From Streptomyces sp. NBC_01717 (lineage in GTDB: Bacteria; Actinomycetota; Actinomycetes; Streptomycetales; Streptomycetaceae): a stretch of 64,000 nucleotides of DNA. Below, piece by piece: positions 1 through 8,177 of this stretch (its first letter is position 1; each line of letters starts with the position of its first letter). The stretch covers positions 5,580,001-5,644,000 of the forward strand of contig NZ_CP109178.1 of assembly GCF_036248255.1 (NCBI RefSeq), written 5' to 3'. A program made the position numbers and the translations under genes. Below the pieces are notes generated by a model that was given only the letters and a program-made list of their open reading frames with translations, searched no databases and was not told where the DNA came from.

Positions 1-616
1 CATGAAGGACCTGGAGATCCGCGGCGCCGGAAACCTGCTGGGCGGCGAACAGTCCGGCCACATCGCGGGCGTCGGCTTCGACCTGTACGTACGCATGGTC
101 GGCGAGGCCGTCGCCGACTACCGGGCCTCGCTCGAAGGCGGCGTCGAGGAGGAGCCGCCGCTGGAGGTCAAGATCGAGCTCCCGGTCGACGCGCACGTCC
201 CGCACGACTACGCCCCGGGCGAGCGGCTGCGTCTGCAGGCGTACCGCGCGATCGCGTCCGCCACCACGGAGGACGACATCAAGGCGGTCCGCGAGGAGCT
301 CACCGACCGCTACGGCAAGCTCCCGGAGCCGGTCGAGAACCTCCTGCTGGTCGCGGGCCTGCGGATGCTGGCCCGTGCCTGCGGCGTCGGTGACATCGTG
401 CTCCAGGGCCCGAACATCCGGTTCGCCCCGGTGGAGCTGCGCGAGTCGCAGGAACTGCGCCTGAAGCGCCTCTACCCGAAGACGGTGATCAAGCCGGCCC
501 TCCACCAGATCCTGGTCCCGCGCCCGACCACCGGAAGGGTCGGCGGCAAGCCGGTCGTCGGCCGCGAACTGCTGGCCTGGACCGGCGAGTTCCTCACGAC
601 GATTCTGGGGTCGTGA
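1..616 (+). CDS. mfd: Transcription-repair coupling factor Mfd, C-terminal part (5' end outside window)
   Basis: This is the last ~204 residues of Mfd, the DNA translocase that removes RNA polymerase stalled at lesions and recruits UvrA. The reading frame is open to the window edge, so the N-terminal UvrB-like, RNAP-binding and most helicase domains lie outside. Visible are the end of the RecG-like translocase region (DLEIRGAGNLLGGEQSGH, residues ~3-20, the TRG-type motif) and the C-terminal TRCF domain (~85-185) with RYGKLPEPVENLL. The stop is TGA at 614-616. The last 23 bp overlap the 3' end of the convergent TetR gene. Family assignment is secure; only the start is missing. Confidence 0.95.
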   Translation, partial: MKDLEIRGAGNLLGGEQSGHIAGVGFDLYVRMVGEAVADYRASLEGGVEEEPPLEVKIELPVDAHVPHDYAPGERLRLQAYRAIASATTEDDIKAVREELTDRYGKLPEPVENLLLVAGLRMLARACGVGDIVLQGPNIRFAPVELRESQELRLKRLYPKTVIKPALHQILVPRPTTGRVGGKPVVGRELLAWTGEFLTTILGS

Positions 617-1169
617 ACAACAGCCCGGTGAGCGACCGGAACACCTCCTCGGCGTTCCGGTCGCCCAGCGGGTCGTTCAGGTTGCCGCTCAGGAGCAGGG
701 TGGCGTAGCCGTGGGCGAGGGACCAGGCGGCGATGCCGGCGAGTCGCGGGTCGTCACCGCGTCCCCCGGCGGGGAGGCCGGTGACCCCTGCGCGCAGCGC
801 CTGTGCCGCGCGGGCCTTCGCCGCGAGGAGTTCCGGGTCGTCCGGGCGGTAGAGCTCCGGCTGGAACATCACCTGGAAGTGCGCGGGGTGGCCGGTCGCG
901 AACCGTACGTACCGCACGCCCCTCTCCCGTAGGTCCGGCGCGTCGGCGAGGGCGTCGGCGAAGAGCGCGTACCCCTCGGCGGCGATGGCGGTGAGCAGGC
1001 CCGTGCGGTCCTTGAAGTGGTGGGCGGGGGCGGCGTGGGAGACGCCGGCCCGGCGGGCCAGGTCGCGCAGGCTCAGGGCGCCGGGGCCCTCGGTGCGGAT
1101 GACGTCGAGTGCGGCGGTGAGGACGGCCCGCCGCAGGTCGCCGTGGTGGTAGGTGCGATCGCTGCTCAT
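594..1169 (-). CDS. TetR/AcrR family transcriptional regulator
   Basis: A 191-residue one-component repressor. An N-terminal TetR HTH (about residues 7-55, core LSLRDLARRAGVSHAAPAHHF) is followed by an alpha-helical ligand domain of the WHG type. The preferred start is ATG at 1169. A GTG at 1178 would add three residues but lies inside the apparent -10 box, which argues against it. The gene is divergent from the helix-turn-helix protein gene at 1275, and the shared 105-bp gap holds two copies of a palindromic motif, CTAGTC-N3-GACAAG. Autoregulation and control of the neighbour are inferred. The ligand is unknown. Confidence 0.88.
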   Translation of the reverse strand: MSSDRTYHHGDLRRAVLTAALDVIRTEGPGALSLRDLARRAGVSHAAPAHHFKDRTGLLTAIAAEGYALFADALADAPDLRERGVRYVRFATGHPAHFQVMFQPELYRPDDPELLAAKARAAQALRAGVTGLPAGGRGDDPRLAGIAAWSLAHGYATLLLSGNLNDPLGDRNAEEVFRSLTGLLFTTPESS

Positions 1170-1176
1170 GGTCAGC

Positions 1177-1204
1177 ACATTACGCGGAATCTAGTCATTG
1201 ACAA
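1177..1204 (-). promoter_or_regulatory. Probable promoter of the TetR gene (leaderless)
   Basis: Reading the minus strand, TTGTCA (1204-1199), a 16-nt spacer and TAATGT (1182-1177) are followed after 7 nt by the ATG at 1169. The transcript would therefore start on or next to the start codon. The -35 box lies inside the first operator copy, so repressor binding would block it. Confidence 0.6.
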
Positions 1205-1247
1205 GTTCGGGTGGAGCGAGGATTCTCTAGAACTAGTCAGCGACAAG
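1191..1247. promoter_or_regulatory. Twin TetR-type operators overlapping divergent promoters
   Basis: Two 15-bp copies occur in the same orientation: CTAGTCATTGACAAG (1191-1205) and CTAGTCAGCGACAAG (1233-1247), 13 of 15 identical and 42 bp apart (four helical turns). Each is an imperfect palindrome CTwGTC-N3-GACAAG, the symmetry expected for a TetR dimer. The first copy contains the -35 boxes of both divergent promoters. On the plus strand these are TTGACA 1198-1203, a 17-nt spacer and GATTCT 1221-1226. Assignment to the adjacent TetR protein is inferred from position. Confidence 0.65.
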
Positions 1248-1274
1248 ATGATGGATCGGCCGGAGGGTGGAGAC

Positions 1275-2141
1275 ATGTCCGAGGAGTTGGGTCGCGTACG
1301 TCAGATGTGGCACCTCCTGGAGCCTCTGCACGCGGTGCTCTATTACGCGCCGGAGGCGTTCGAGGAGGCTGCCGTGCTCGGCTACCGCACCGATGAGCGC
1401 TGGCCCAGCTACTTCGCCTGGCGCGCGGCGCCGCTGGGGGCGGTCGACGCGGAGCGGGTTGCCGAAACCTTCTACAGCTTCAGTCCGCAGATGGTGCGGG
1501 AGCACATTCCGGCCGCCTGGTCCGTCGCCTCTCCCGATGTGGTGGTCGCGGCCCGCACGAAGGCGGTCGACCGTGCGTACCGGGCGCTGTTCGGGGAACA
1601 GGCCGCCGGCCCGGAGATCACCGAGGCCGCCGTGCTGGCCCGGCGCGTCGCGGAGGCAGTGGACGTGACCGGTCGTCCGTTGGCCGAGGCCAACGCCGCC
1701 CTGCCGTGGCCGGACGAACCGCATGCGGCGCTCTGGCACGCGGCGACGGTTCTGCGCGAGCACCGCGGGGACGGGCACATCGCCGCCCTCGCCGAGGCGG
1801 GGCTCGACCCCGTCGAGTCGCTGGTCTCGTTCGCCGGCATCGGTGCCGCACGCCCGGAGGTGTTCGAGAGCCGGGCCTGGAGCGGCGAGGAGTGGAGCGC
1901 GGCCCGTGGACGGCTGGTGAAGCGTGGGCTGTTGGAGGAGGACGGTACGGCGACGGGGGCGGGCCGGGCGCTGCGCACCGAAGTCGAGCGGCGCACCGAC
2001 GAGCAGGCGGCCGCACCCTGGCGGGTGCTCGGCGAGGGGGAGCGGGAGCGGCTCGTGGAGCTCCTGGGGCCGTTGTGGGTCGCGGCGATCGGGTCCGGGC
2101 TGCTGCCGTCCGAGACGACGCTCGGCATCGGGAAGGTGTGA
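1275..2141 (+). CDS. Winged-helix-like conserved actinobacterial protein (SCO6650-type helix-turn-helix protein)
   Basis: A 288-residue soluble protein resembling a conserved Streptomyces family usually annotated as helix-turn-helix protein. An all-helical N-terminal part (WHLLEPLHAVLYYAPEAF, residues ~9-26) is followed by a C-terminal winged-helix-like segment (~200-270, SGEEWSAARGRLVKRGLLEEDG). No catalytic motif or membrane segment is visible. The start chosen is the ATG at 1275, behind the purine-rich run GGAGGGTGGAGAC; two in-frame Met codons at 1248 and 1251 lack such a site. It is divergent from the TetR gene, from a promoter overlapping the operator, so it is the likely regulated target. 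Its molecular function is unknown. Confidence 0.8.
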   Translation: MSEELGRVRQMWHLLEPLHAVLYYAPEAFEEAAVLGYRTDERWPSYFAWRAAPLGAVDAERVAETFYSFSPQMVREHIPAAWSVASPDVVVAARTKAVDRAYRALFGEQAAGPEITEAAVLARRVAEAVDVTGRPLAEANAALPWPDEPHAALWHAATVLREHRGDGHIAALAEAGLDPVESLVSFAGIGAARPEVFESRAWSGEEWSAARGRLVKRGLLEEDGTATGAGRALRTEVERRTDEQAAAPWRVLGEGERERLVELLGPLWVAAIGSGLLPSETTLGIGKV

Positions 2142-2274
2142 GGAGGAAGGTGTCGGGCGAGCGGGAGTGTGATTCGGGCCGCATCACTCGGGTATCGCGG
2201 CCATGAACGTCCGTCAGCGGGGAAGACGTCCGTAGGATTCGCGGGTTCGACTTCCCCCGTCAGGACGGCTTCGA

Positions 2275-3045
2275 GTGATATCTCCCCACGCGTACCGAGT
2301 GATGCTGCCTGCGCTGGCCGCGGCGGCGGTTCTGGCCCTGGCGGGCTGCGACCCCGATGACGTGACCGCCGGTGGCAGCGGATCGGCGGGCGGCGGGCAG
2401 TCGGCGGGCGGCTTCGGCGCCGGCCCGCTGAGCAACCCCGACGGTACGAAGCCCGGCCTCGCCCCTCTCACCTCCGACGCGGACCGGGCCGCCGCCCGGA
2501 AGCTCATCGAGAAGGTGAGCACGAAGGGCCGCGGGCCGAAGACCGGTTACGAGCGGGACAAGTTCGGCTACGCCTGGAAGGATTCGGTCGACGGCATCCC
2601 GCTGTCCCGCAACGGCTGCGACACCCGCAACGACCTGTTGGCCAGGGACGGAAAGGATGTCGAACTCCGGTCGGGTTCGGACTGCGTCGTCGTCTCCATG
2701 ACCCTCAAGGACCCGTACACCGGATCGACCATCGAGTGGAGCAAGCAGCAGGCGACGAAGGTCCAGATCGACCACGTGATGCCGCTCTCGTACGACTGGC
2801 AGATGGGCGCCTCCCGCTGGCCCGAGGCCAAGCGCCAGCAGATCGCCAACGACCCGCTCAACCTCATCCCGGTCGACGGCCCGGCCAACAACGCCAAGCG
2901 TGACTCCGGCCCGGCCTCCTGGCTGCCGCCGTACAAGCGGATCCGCTGCTCGTACGCGGTGCGGTTCGCGCAGGTCTCGCTGAAGTACGCGCTGCCGGTG
3001 ACCACCGCCGACAAGCGGGCGATGCTGGCGCAGTGCGGCGGTTGA
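2275..3045 (+). CDS. Secreted HNH-type nuclease-like lipoprotein (DUF1524 / GmrSD C-terminal fold)
   Basis: A 256-residue exported lipoprotein. The signal peptide ends in the lipobox LAGC, with Cys at residue 25, followed by a Gly/Ser-rich linker. The rest resembles the HNH-like domain shared with DUF1524 and the GmrSD C-terminus. The IDHVMPLSYDWQMGA segment (~164-178) supplies the His, and NDPLNLIPVDGPANNAKRD (~195-213) supplies the Asn and Lys positions. Two Cys pairs could form disulfides outside the cell. GTG at 2275 gives the best signal peptide; GTG 2299 or ATG 2302 would remove its charged N-region. The likely role is extracellular nucleic-acid hydrolysis. It is monocistronic. Confidence 0.82.
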   Translation: MISPHAYRVMLPALAAAAVLALAGCDPDDVTAGGSGSAGGGQSAGGFGAGPLSNPDGTKPGLAPLTSDADRAAARKLIEKVSTKGRGPKTGYERDKFGYAWKDSVDGIPLSRNGCDTRNDLLARDGKDVELRSGSDCVVVSMTLKDPYTGSTIEWSKQQATKVQIDHVMPLSYDWQMGASRWPEAKRQQIANDPLNLIPVDGPANNAKRDSGPASWLPPYKRIRCSYAVRFAQVSLKYALPVTTADKRAMLAQCGG

Positions 3046-3194
3046 CGGCGTCGGGCCGCTGAGAAGGGGACACGCACGAGGCCCTGGAGGCAGCCGCCCC
3101 TCCGGGTGGGTCCGGGGGCCGACGGTGCCGGACGGTGCCGGGCGTACGCGCGGTCACGTGGCCGCGGCCGTGCGGCGGGCCATCGGTAAACGGG

Positions 3195-3223
3195 TTGGCT
3201 TCGAGGGGTCCGCTGCCTAGCGT
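3195..3223 (+). promoter_or_regulatory. Promoter of the acetyltransferase gene (leaderless)
   Basis: TTGGCT (3195-3200), a 17-nt spacer and TAGCGT (3218-3223) precede the ATG at 3231 by 7 nt. This is the spacing of a leaderless transcript, and no separate ribosome-binding site fits between -10 and start. Confidence 0.6.
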
Positions 3224-3230
3224 GTGGGGG

Positions 3231-3977
3231 ATGGAGCTGAAGATCACCACCCTCGCCGCGCGCCCCGAGCTCGCCGGGCCCATGCAGGAGATGCCCGAGA
3301 CCTGGCCGGAGTTCGTCCTGGAGGACCTCGTCGGGTGGGCCAACTTCCCCAGGCTCGCCGTCGATTTCCCGGAGTACGCGCTCGTCGCGACGGACCCGGA
3401 CGGTGCCGTCGCCGCGCGGGCGTACAGCGTGCCGTTCGCGCTGCATGCCCCGGGGCGCGGGGAGTTGCCCGAGGGCGGCTGGGACCAGTCGCTGCTGTGG
3501 GCCTTCTCCGACCTGCGGCGTGGGCGTACGCCGGACACGGTCGGCGCGGTCGAGATCGCCGTCGCCAAGGGGCGGCAGGGGGAGGGGATTTCGGGGCGGA
3601 TGGTCGCCGCGATGCGGGAGAACGCCGGGCGGCTCGGGTTCCGCGAGCTCGTCGCCCCGGTGCGGCCGAGCGCCAAGCACCTGGACGCCTCGGCCCCGAT
3701 GGAGGAGTACGCCCGCCGGACCCGGGCGGAGGACGGGCTTCCGTACGATCCGTGGCTGCGCGTCCATGTGCGGGCGGGCGGGGTGATCGAGGCGGTGGCG
3801 CCGGTGTCCATGACGGTGTCGGGTTCCCTCGAGCGGTGGCGGTCCTGGACCGGGCTGCCGTTCGACGAGGAGGGTCCGGTGGAGGTTCCGGGGGCGTTGG
3901 TGCCGGTGCACTGTTCGGTGGCGCACGGATACGCGGTGTATGTGGAGCCCAATGTGTGGGTGCGGCACCGGGTGTGA
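3231..3977 (+). CDS. GNAT-like acetyltransferase
   Basis: A 248-residue cytosolic protein with the outline of a GNAT N-acetyltransferase. A beta-rich N-terminal half is followed by VEIAVAKGRQGEGISGRMVAAM (written here as a 22-residue region near residues 108-129, key residues Arg-Gln-Gly-x-Gly-Ile-Ser), which matches the acetyl-CoA pyrophosphate loop and the helix after it. Then come ENAGRLGFRELVAPVRP and a C-terminal region found in 'GNAT family' proteins of Streptomyces. The substrate cannot be predicted. The start is ATG 3231, set by the leaderless promoter. It is monocistronic. Confidence 0.72.
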   Translation: MELKITTLAARPELAGPMQEMPETWPEFVLEDLVGWANFPRLAVDFPEYALVATDPDGAVAARAYSVPFALHAPGRGELPEGGWDQSLLWAFSDLRRGRTPDTVGAVEIAVAKGRQGEGISGRMVAAMRENAGRLGFRELVAPVRPSAKHLDASAPMEEYARRTRAEDGLPYDPWLRVHVRAGGVIEAVAPVSMTVSGSLERWRSWTGLPFDEEGPVEVPGALVPVHCSVAHGYAVYVEPNVWVRHRV

Positions 3978-4023
3978 CGACGAACGACCCGCCTGTACGT
4001 GTGTGTACAGGCGGGTCCGTGTG

Positions 4024-4755
4024 TCAGACGGCCGGTCCCTTCACCGTGAACGGTTTGTCGAACTCGGTGAACTCGACGGTGAGCGGGGTCCCGGTGCTGG
4101 AGCGCAGCTTCAGGAGGTGGGGCCTGCCCTCCGCGGCCACCGCCGCCTGCCATGTCCCCCTGCCCGCCCGGCCGGTGAGGGACAGGGCGGGCATGGAACC
4201 GACAGTGGTCGCCCTCCCCTTGTGCGCGGTATCGCTGTTCTCCGCCAGGCGGTCGAGGAATCCCTTCCGGTCGCAGTAGCCCAGGGCCTGCGCCGTGAAC
4301 CTGTCGGCGCGGTCCGCCTTCACCCAGCGGCCCGTGAGCTTCTTGACCTCGGCGTCCGTGCCGGTGTGCGGCCGGTCCGCGGAAGCCGCCCGCAGCATCG
4401 CCTCGTCGGACTGGGCGTAGACCGTGCTGCCGGTCCTGACCAGGTCCATCGTGCCTGCCGCGCCCATGGACAGGGTCACCGTGCACTCGCCCCTGATGTC
4501 GGTGGCCACGTACGCCTCGACCGGGGTGCCGTCGGGCGACTTCGTTCCCATGGTGATACGTACCGACTTGGCGGCCCGGGTCGCCGCCAGGGCCTTGTCG
4601 GCGACTTCGGGTCCCGTCAGCCGGGCGAACGGCGCGGTGTCGTGCTGCTGCGCGAACACCGGGCTGCAGGCCGTGAGAGCCAGGGCCGTGACGGCGCAGA
4701 GCGTCGCTGTCGCGGTGCGCACAGCGGTTGCCGTGATGCGGGCGAGGAGGCGCAT
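4024..4755 (-). CDS. Putative lipoprotein (LppX/LprG-like fold possible)
   Basis: A 243-residue exported lipoprotein. The signal peptide MRLLARITATAVRTATATLC runs into a hydrophobic core and lipobox LTAC (Cys ~residue 30). The mature part begins with AQQHDTAPFARLTGPEVADKAL and continues with KSVRITMG and a C-terminal beta-rich stretch. This arrangement is common in actinobacterial lipoproteins of the LppX/LprG/DUF2092 type that bind hydrophobic ligands, but I cannot assign one. ATG at 4755 is preferred, because further upstream residues are not signal-like. It starts 38 bp after the stop of the membrane gene at 4794-5639 and probably shares its transcript. Confidence 0.72.
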   Translation of the reverse strand: MRLLARITATAVRTATATLCAVTALALTACSPVFAQQHDTAPFARLTGPEVADKALAATRAAKSVRITMGTKSPDGTPVEAYVATDIRGECTVTLSMGAAGTMDLVRTGSTVYAQSDEAMLRAASADRPHTGTDAEVKKLTGRWVKADRADRFTAQALGYCDRKGFLDRLAENSDTAHKGRATTVGSMPALSLTGRAGRGTWQAAVAAEGRPHLLKLRSSTGTPLTVEFTEFDKPFTVKGPAV

Positions 4756-4793
4756 GGTCGGGTTCCCGTCGGGGTGGCGAAGGGCGGGGCGCT

Positions 4794-5639
4794 CTAGAGC
4801 TTCAGGTCCCACTGGGTGGCGTCGTACGTGAAGCCGGGGTTGACCTCGACGGTCAGGTCCTTGGCGTCCGCGGGGGCGTCGAAGGCGAACTGGACGGTGA
4901 CCTTCTTGCCCGGCAGGACCGTGCCGCTGAAGCCCTCGCCGACCTTGCCGTCGAAGATCTGCTCGGCGTCCACACCGTCCTTGCCGGCCCGCGCCTCGAC
5001 GTTGACGAGCGCCGAGTCGAACTTCTCCTTGCCCGCGTTCTCGATGACCACGGCGATCCGGTACGCCTTGTTGCCCTTCGTGTGACCGGCGGCGAACGAG
5101 TCGGGGGTGTACGAGGTCGCGTCGCCGACCGTGACCGTCAGATCGTCGTCGTAGACGGCCGAGTCACCGGCCTCCAGCGCCTTCCCGGCGTCCGGCTTGC
5201 CGCCGGAGTCCTTGTCCTTGTTCTTTCCGGAGCCCGTGTCGCCGGCCTTCGGCGCGGCGGTGGCCGTGGTGTCCGACACCGCCCTGTCGAGCTCGTCCAC
5301 CGCGTCGCCCACCGCCTTGAACGTGATCACCGCACCGACCAACGAGAGGATCAGCGCGATCAGGCCGAGGACGGCGCCGAACGTGGTCGCGCCCTTGTTG
5401 GTGGCTTCGCCGCGCTTGACCCGGCCGCGGCCGACCAGGCCGAGGATCAGGGCGATGACGCCGAGGATGCCTGCCAGCCAGAAGAGGAACGGGATCAGGC
5501 CGGAGACGGCGCCGATGATGCCGAGGATCAGCGCCGAGATGCCGAGGCCGTTGCGGGCCGGGCGCAGGCCCGGCGTCTGGGCCGGGGCGTACGGCTGCTG
5601 GGGCTGCGGGGACTGCGGCGGCTGCGTGAACTGGGACAT
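4794..5639 (-). CDS. DUF4190 / DUF4352 membrane-anchored protein
   Basis: A 281-residue protein. A Pro/Gln-rich cytoplasmic head (residues 1-28) is followed by a two-helix DUF4190 membrane domain (about 32-108), an acidic Gly/Ser/Lys linker (~125-155), and an extracellular beta-sandwich like DUF4352 (~160-281) carrying VIENAGKEKFDSA. The function of such proteins is unknown; they are presumed to be surface or stress proteins. The start is ATG 5639 with GGAGG eight bases upstream on the minus strand. A promoter with ideal spacing lies upstream. It is likely co-transcribed with the lipoprotein gene that follows. Confidence 0.78.
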   Translation of the reverse strand: MSQFTQPPQSPQPQQPYAPAQTPGLRPARNGLGISALILGIIGAVSGLIPFLFWLAGILGVIALILGLVGRGRVKRGEATNKGATTFGAVLGLIALILSLVGAVITFKAVGDAVDELDRAVSDTTATAAPKAGDTGSGKNKDKDSGGKPDAGKALEAGDSAVYDDDLTVTVGDATSYTPDSFAAGHTKGNKAYRIAVVIENAGKEKFDSALVNVEARAGKDGVDAEQIFDGKVGEGFSGTVLPGKKVTVQFAFDAPADAKDLTVEVNPGFTYDATQWDLKL

Positions 5640-5712
5640 GGCTGTGCCCTCCGGCAAGTGCAGGGATGAGTGGTGAGCGGAATGCTGCGCCGCCTGGTGT
5701 AGCGGCAGGTCA

Positions 5713-5741
5713 ATAACAGCAGAGCTTGTGAACCGAGTCAA
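5713..5741 (-). promoter_or_regulatory. Promoter of the DUF4190 gene
   Basis: On the minus strand, TTGACT (5741-5736), a 17-nt spacer and TGTTAT (5718-5713) form a close match to a vegetative (HrdB-type) promoter. The leader to the ATG at 5639 would be about 65 nt. Confidence 0.6.
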
Positions 5742-5759
5742 CACAGTTCGCGCGAAACG

Positions 5760-5780
5760 GATTCATGCACGGCGTGAATC
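5760..5780. promoter_or_regulatory. Inverted repeat between divergent genes, candidate operator
   Basis: GATTCA (5760-5765) and TGAATC (5775-5780) form an inverted repeat around a 9-nt centre that itself contains GC-N3-GC symmetry. It lies between the DUF4190 promoter and the methylase start. The cognate regulator is unknown. Confidence 0.35.
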
Positions 5781-5873
5781 GATGTCGTGTGAACGGCTCG
5801 GTATGCTCGCCTACACAGAGCAGGCAGCGCGGACGGATCAGGACCAGGACGCCCAGGACCAGGGAGACAGTCA

Positions 5874-8048
5874 GTGCCGGAGAACTCGACAGAGGTGACC
5901 GCGGCCGGGATCGCCCGGCTCGCGGGGGTGGGCCGCGCCGCCGTCAGCAACTGGCGACGCCGCCACGCCGACTTCCCCAAGCCGGTCGGCGGCACGGAGA
6001 CCAGCCCGTCCTTCGCCCTGCCCGAAGTCGAACAGTGGCTGCGCGACCAGGGGAAGCTCGCCGAGGTCCCGCTCCGTGAACGGGTCTGGCAGCAGCTGGC
6101 CGGGCACCCGGCCGGCGCCGTCCCCGCCCTCGTCCGCACGGGCTGCGCCCTGCTGCTCGTCCGGGACAGGCCCACCGCCTGGCTGGAGATCACCGCCGTG
6201 TCGGACGGGCGGATGGCCACGGTGCTGCACCTCGCCCTGAACGACCTGCTCACCGCACGCTTCGGTCCGGCCACCGAAGCAGGCGACGGAAGCGGAGGCG
6301 GAACGAGTGGGTGTGTACGCGCTGTTCACACCCCGACCGCCGACGAACTCCTGCCGTCCGTTCCCCTGCTGCGCGCCGCTGCCGAACTCGCCGCCGAGAC
6401 CGGCGCCCGCCAGGCCTTCGAGTTCCTCCTCGGCCGCCAGCTCGACGCCAACCCGCGCCAGTTCACCCTCACCCCTCCGGGCCTCGCCGAGCTGATGGCC
6501 GCCCTCGTGGAGACGGGCAGTCGGCCCGCCCGTACGGTTCTCGACCCGGCCACAGGAACCGGCGCCCTGCTGCGCGCCCTCAGCCGTCCGACCGCCCTGT
6601 ACGCGCAGGATGCCGACCCCGACCTTGCCGCGCTGACCGCGCTCCGCCTCGCCCTGAACGCCACCATCGAGAGCTGCACGGTCGCCGTGCGGGCCGGCGA
6701 CACCCTGCGCGCCGACGCCTTCCCGCAGCTCGCCGTCGACGCCGTGCTCTGCCACCCGCCGTTCAACGAGCGCAACTGGGGGCACGACGAGCTCGCCTAC
6801 GACCCCCGCTGGGAGTACGGCTTCCCCGCCCGTACGGAGTCCGAACTCGCCTGGGTCCAGCACGCCCTGGCGCACCTGCGCGAGGGCGGCACCGCGGTCC
6901 TGCTGATGCCCCCGGCTGCCGCGTCGCGTCGTTCCGGCCGTCGGATCCGTGCCGATCTGCTGCGCCGCGGCGCCCTTCGTGCCGTCGTCGCCCTCCCGGC
7001 CGGCGCCGCACCCCCGTACGGCATCCCGCTCCACCTCTGGGTGCTGCGCAAGCCCGGCGCCGGTGTCCGCCCCTCGCCCGAGCTGCTGCTCGTGGACACC
7101 GCCGAGCCGGCCGAACCGGCTGCGGCGACCGCTGCCACGCCCGCATCGGGCGGGCGCGACAGGCTCGACTGGCAGGCGGTGCGCAGCGCCGTGCTGGACG
7201 CCTGGGAGCCGTTCGACCGGGCGGAGCGGACCGGTCCCGAGCCGGACGCCCCCCTCGGCCGAACCGGCCAGGACCGGCCGGGTGTCAGCCGGGTCGTCCC
7301 CGTCATCGAACTCCTCGACGACGATGTGGACCTGGCCCCCGCCCGCCATCTGCCCCCGCCGACGGCCGGTGGCGGACCCGCCGAACTCGCCCGCGTACGG
7401 GACCGGCTGACCGAGACGCTGCGGCTGACCGCCACTCTCACCCCGCCGCTCGCGGACCTCTCCGACCCCGCCCGCTGGCCCCTCACCACCGTCGGTGAAC
7501 TCGCCCGTGCCGGCGCACTCCAGCTCCGCACCGGCGGCTCCGGCACCGGACCCGGGCCCGTCCTCACGGAATACGACGTCCTGGGCTCCACCGCCCCCTC
7601 CGGAACACTTCCCGCCACCCCCGCGAGCACCGACGGGCCGCCCGAGGAACCGGTCCTCGTCGAGCCCGGTGACGTCGTCGTCCCCGTACTGGGCGGCGGC
7701 ATCGTCGCCCGGGTGATCGACGAGGCCACCGCGGGCGCCGCACTCGGCCGCAACCTTCAGCTGCTGCGCCCCGATCCGGCCGCCCTCGACCCGTGGTTCC
7801 TCGCCGGTTTCCTGCGCGGCACCGCCAACAACCGGCAGGCCAGCAGTTACGCGTCGACCGCGACCCGGCTCGACGCCCGCCGTCTCCAGCTGCCGCGCCT
7901 GCCACTCGCCGAACAGCAGCGGTACGGGGCGCAGTTCCGCGCCCTCGCCGCGTTCGAGGACGCCCTCCGGCTGACCGGCCGGCTCGGCGGGCAGTTGGTC
8001 CAGGGGATGTACGACGGGCTGACGGACGGTACGGTCACGCCGAAGTGA
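5874..8048 (+). CDS. Orphan N6-type DNA methylase fused to a specificity-subunit-like domain
   Basis: A 724-residue protein combining three parts. First is an N-terminal HTH (residues ~9-55, IARLAGVGRAAVSNWRRRH). Next is a type I HsdM-like methylase core with motif I DPATGTG (~224-230). Last is a C-terminal region (~550-715) resembling one HsdS target-recognition half (SSYASTATRLDARRLQLPRL, then a helix with LAEQQRYGAQFRALAAFE). The catalytic motif IV, normally (N/D)PP(F/Y), reads CHPPFN near residues 293-298, so the key Asn/Asp is His. No restriction or translocase gene is adjacent. GTG 5874 follows AGGGAG. It may be an inactive or regulatory DNA-binding methylase. Confidence 0.82.
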   Translation: MPENSTEVTAAGIARLAGVGRAAVSNWRRRHADFPKPVGGTETSPSFALPEVEQWLRDQGKLAEVPLRERVWQQLAGHPAGAVPALVRTGCALLLVRDRPTAWLEITAVSDGRMATVLHLALNDLLTARFGPATEAGDGSGGGTSGCVRAVHTPTADELLPSVPLLRAAAELAAETGARQAFEFLLGRQLDANPRQFTLTPPGLAELMAALVETGSRPARTVLDPATGTGALLRALSRPTALYAQDADPDLAALTALRLALNATIESCTVAVRAGDTLRADAFPQLAVDAVLCHPPFNERNWGHDELAYDPRWEYGFPARTESELAWVQHALAHLREGGTAVLLMPPAAASRRSGRRIRADLLRRGALRAVVALPAGAAPPYGIPLHLWVLRKPGAGVRPSPELLLVDTAEPAEPAAATAATPASGGRDRLDWQAVRSAVLDAWEPFDRAERTGPEPDAPLGRTGQDRPGVSRVVPVIELLDDDVDLAPARHLPPPTAGGGPAELARVRDRLTETLRLTATLTPPLADLSDPARWPLTTVGELARAGALQLRTGGSGTGPGPVLTEYDVLGSTAPSGTLPATPASTDGPPEEPVLVEPGDVVVPVLGGGIVARVIDEATAGAALGRNLQLLRPDPAALDPWFLAGFLRGTANNRQASSYASTATRLDARRLQLPRLPLAEQQRYGAQFRALAAFEDALRLTGRLGGQLVQGMYDGLTDGTVTPK

Positions 8049-8056
8049 GCTGAACC

Positions 8057-8088
8057 ACAACGGTTCCGTACAACCCCGGGACCGTTGT
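8057..8088 (+). terminator. Terminator of the methylase gene
   Basis: ACAACGGTTCC (8057-8067) pairs with GGGACCGTTGT (8078-8088), an 11-bp stem with one G-U pair and a 10-nt loop, nine bases after the methylase stop. There is no U-tract, as is usual in Streptomyces. Confidence 0.65.
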
Positions 8089-8177
8089 CGGTGTCGCCCT
8101 TTACGCTCAGGTCTGCCAGATCTGCGCGCGCTGACAGGTGCGTTCAGCACTTCCCCGACCAGGTACCAGGAGCAGCC

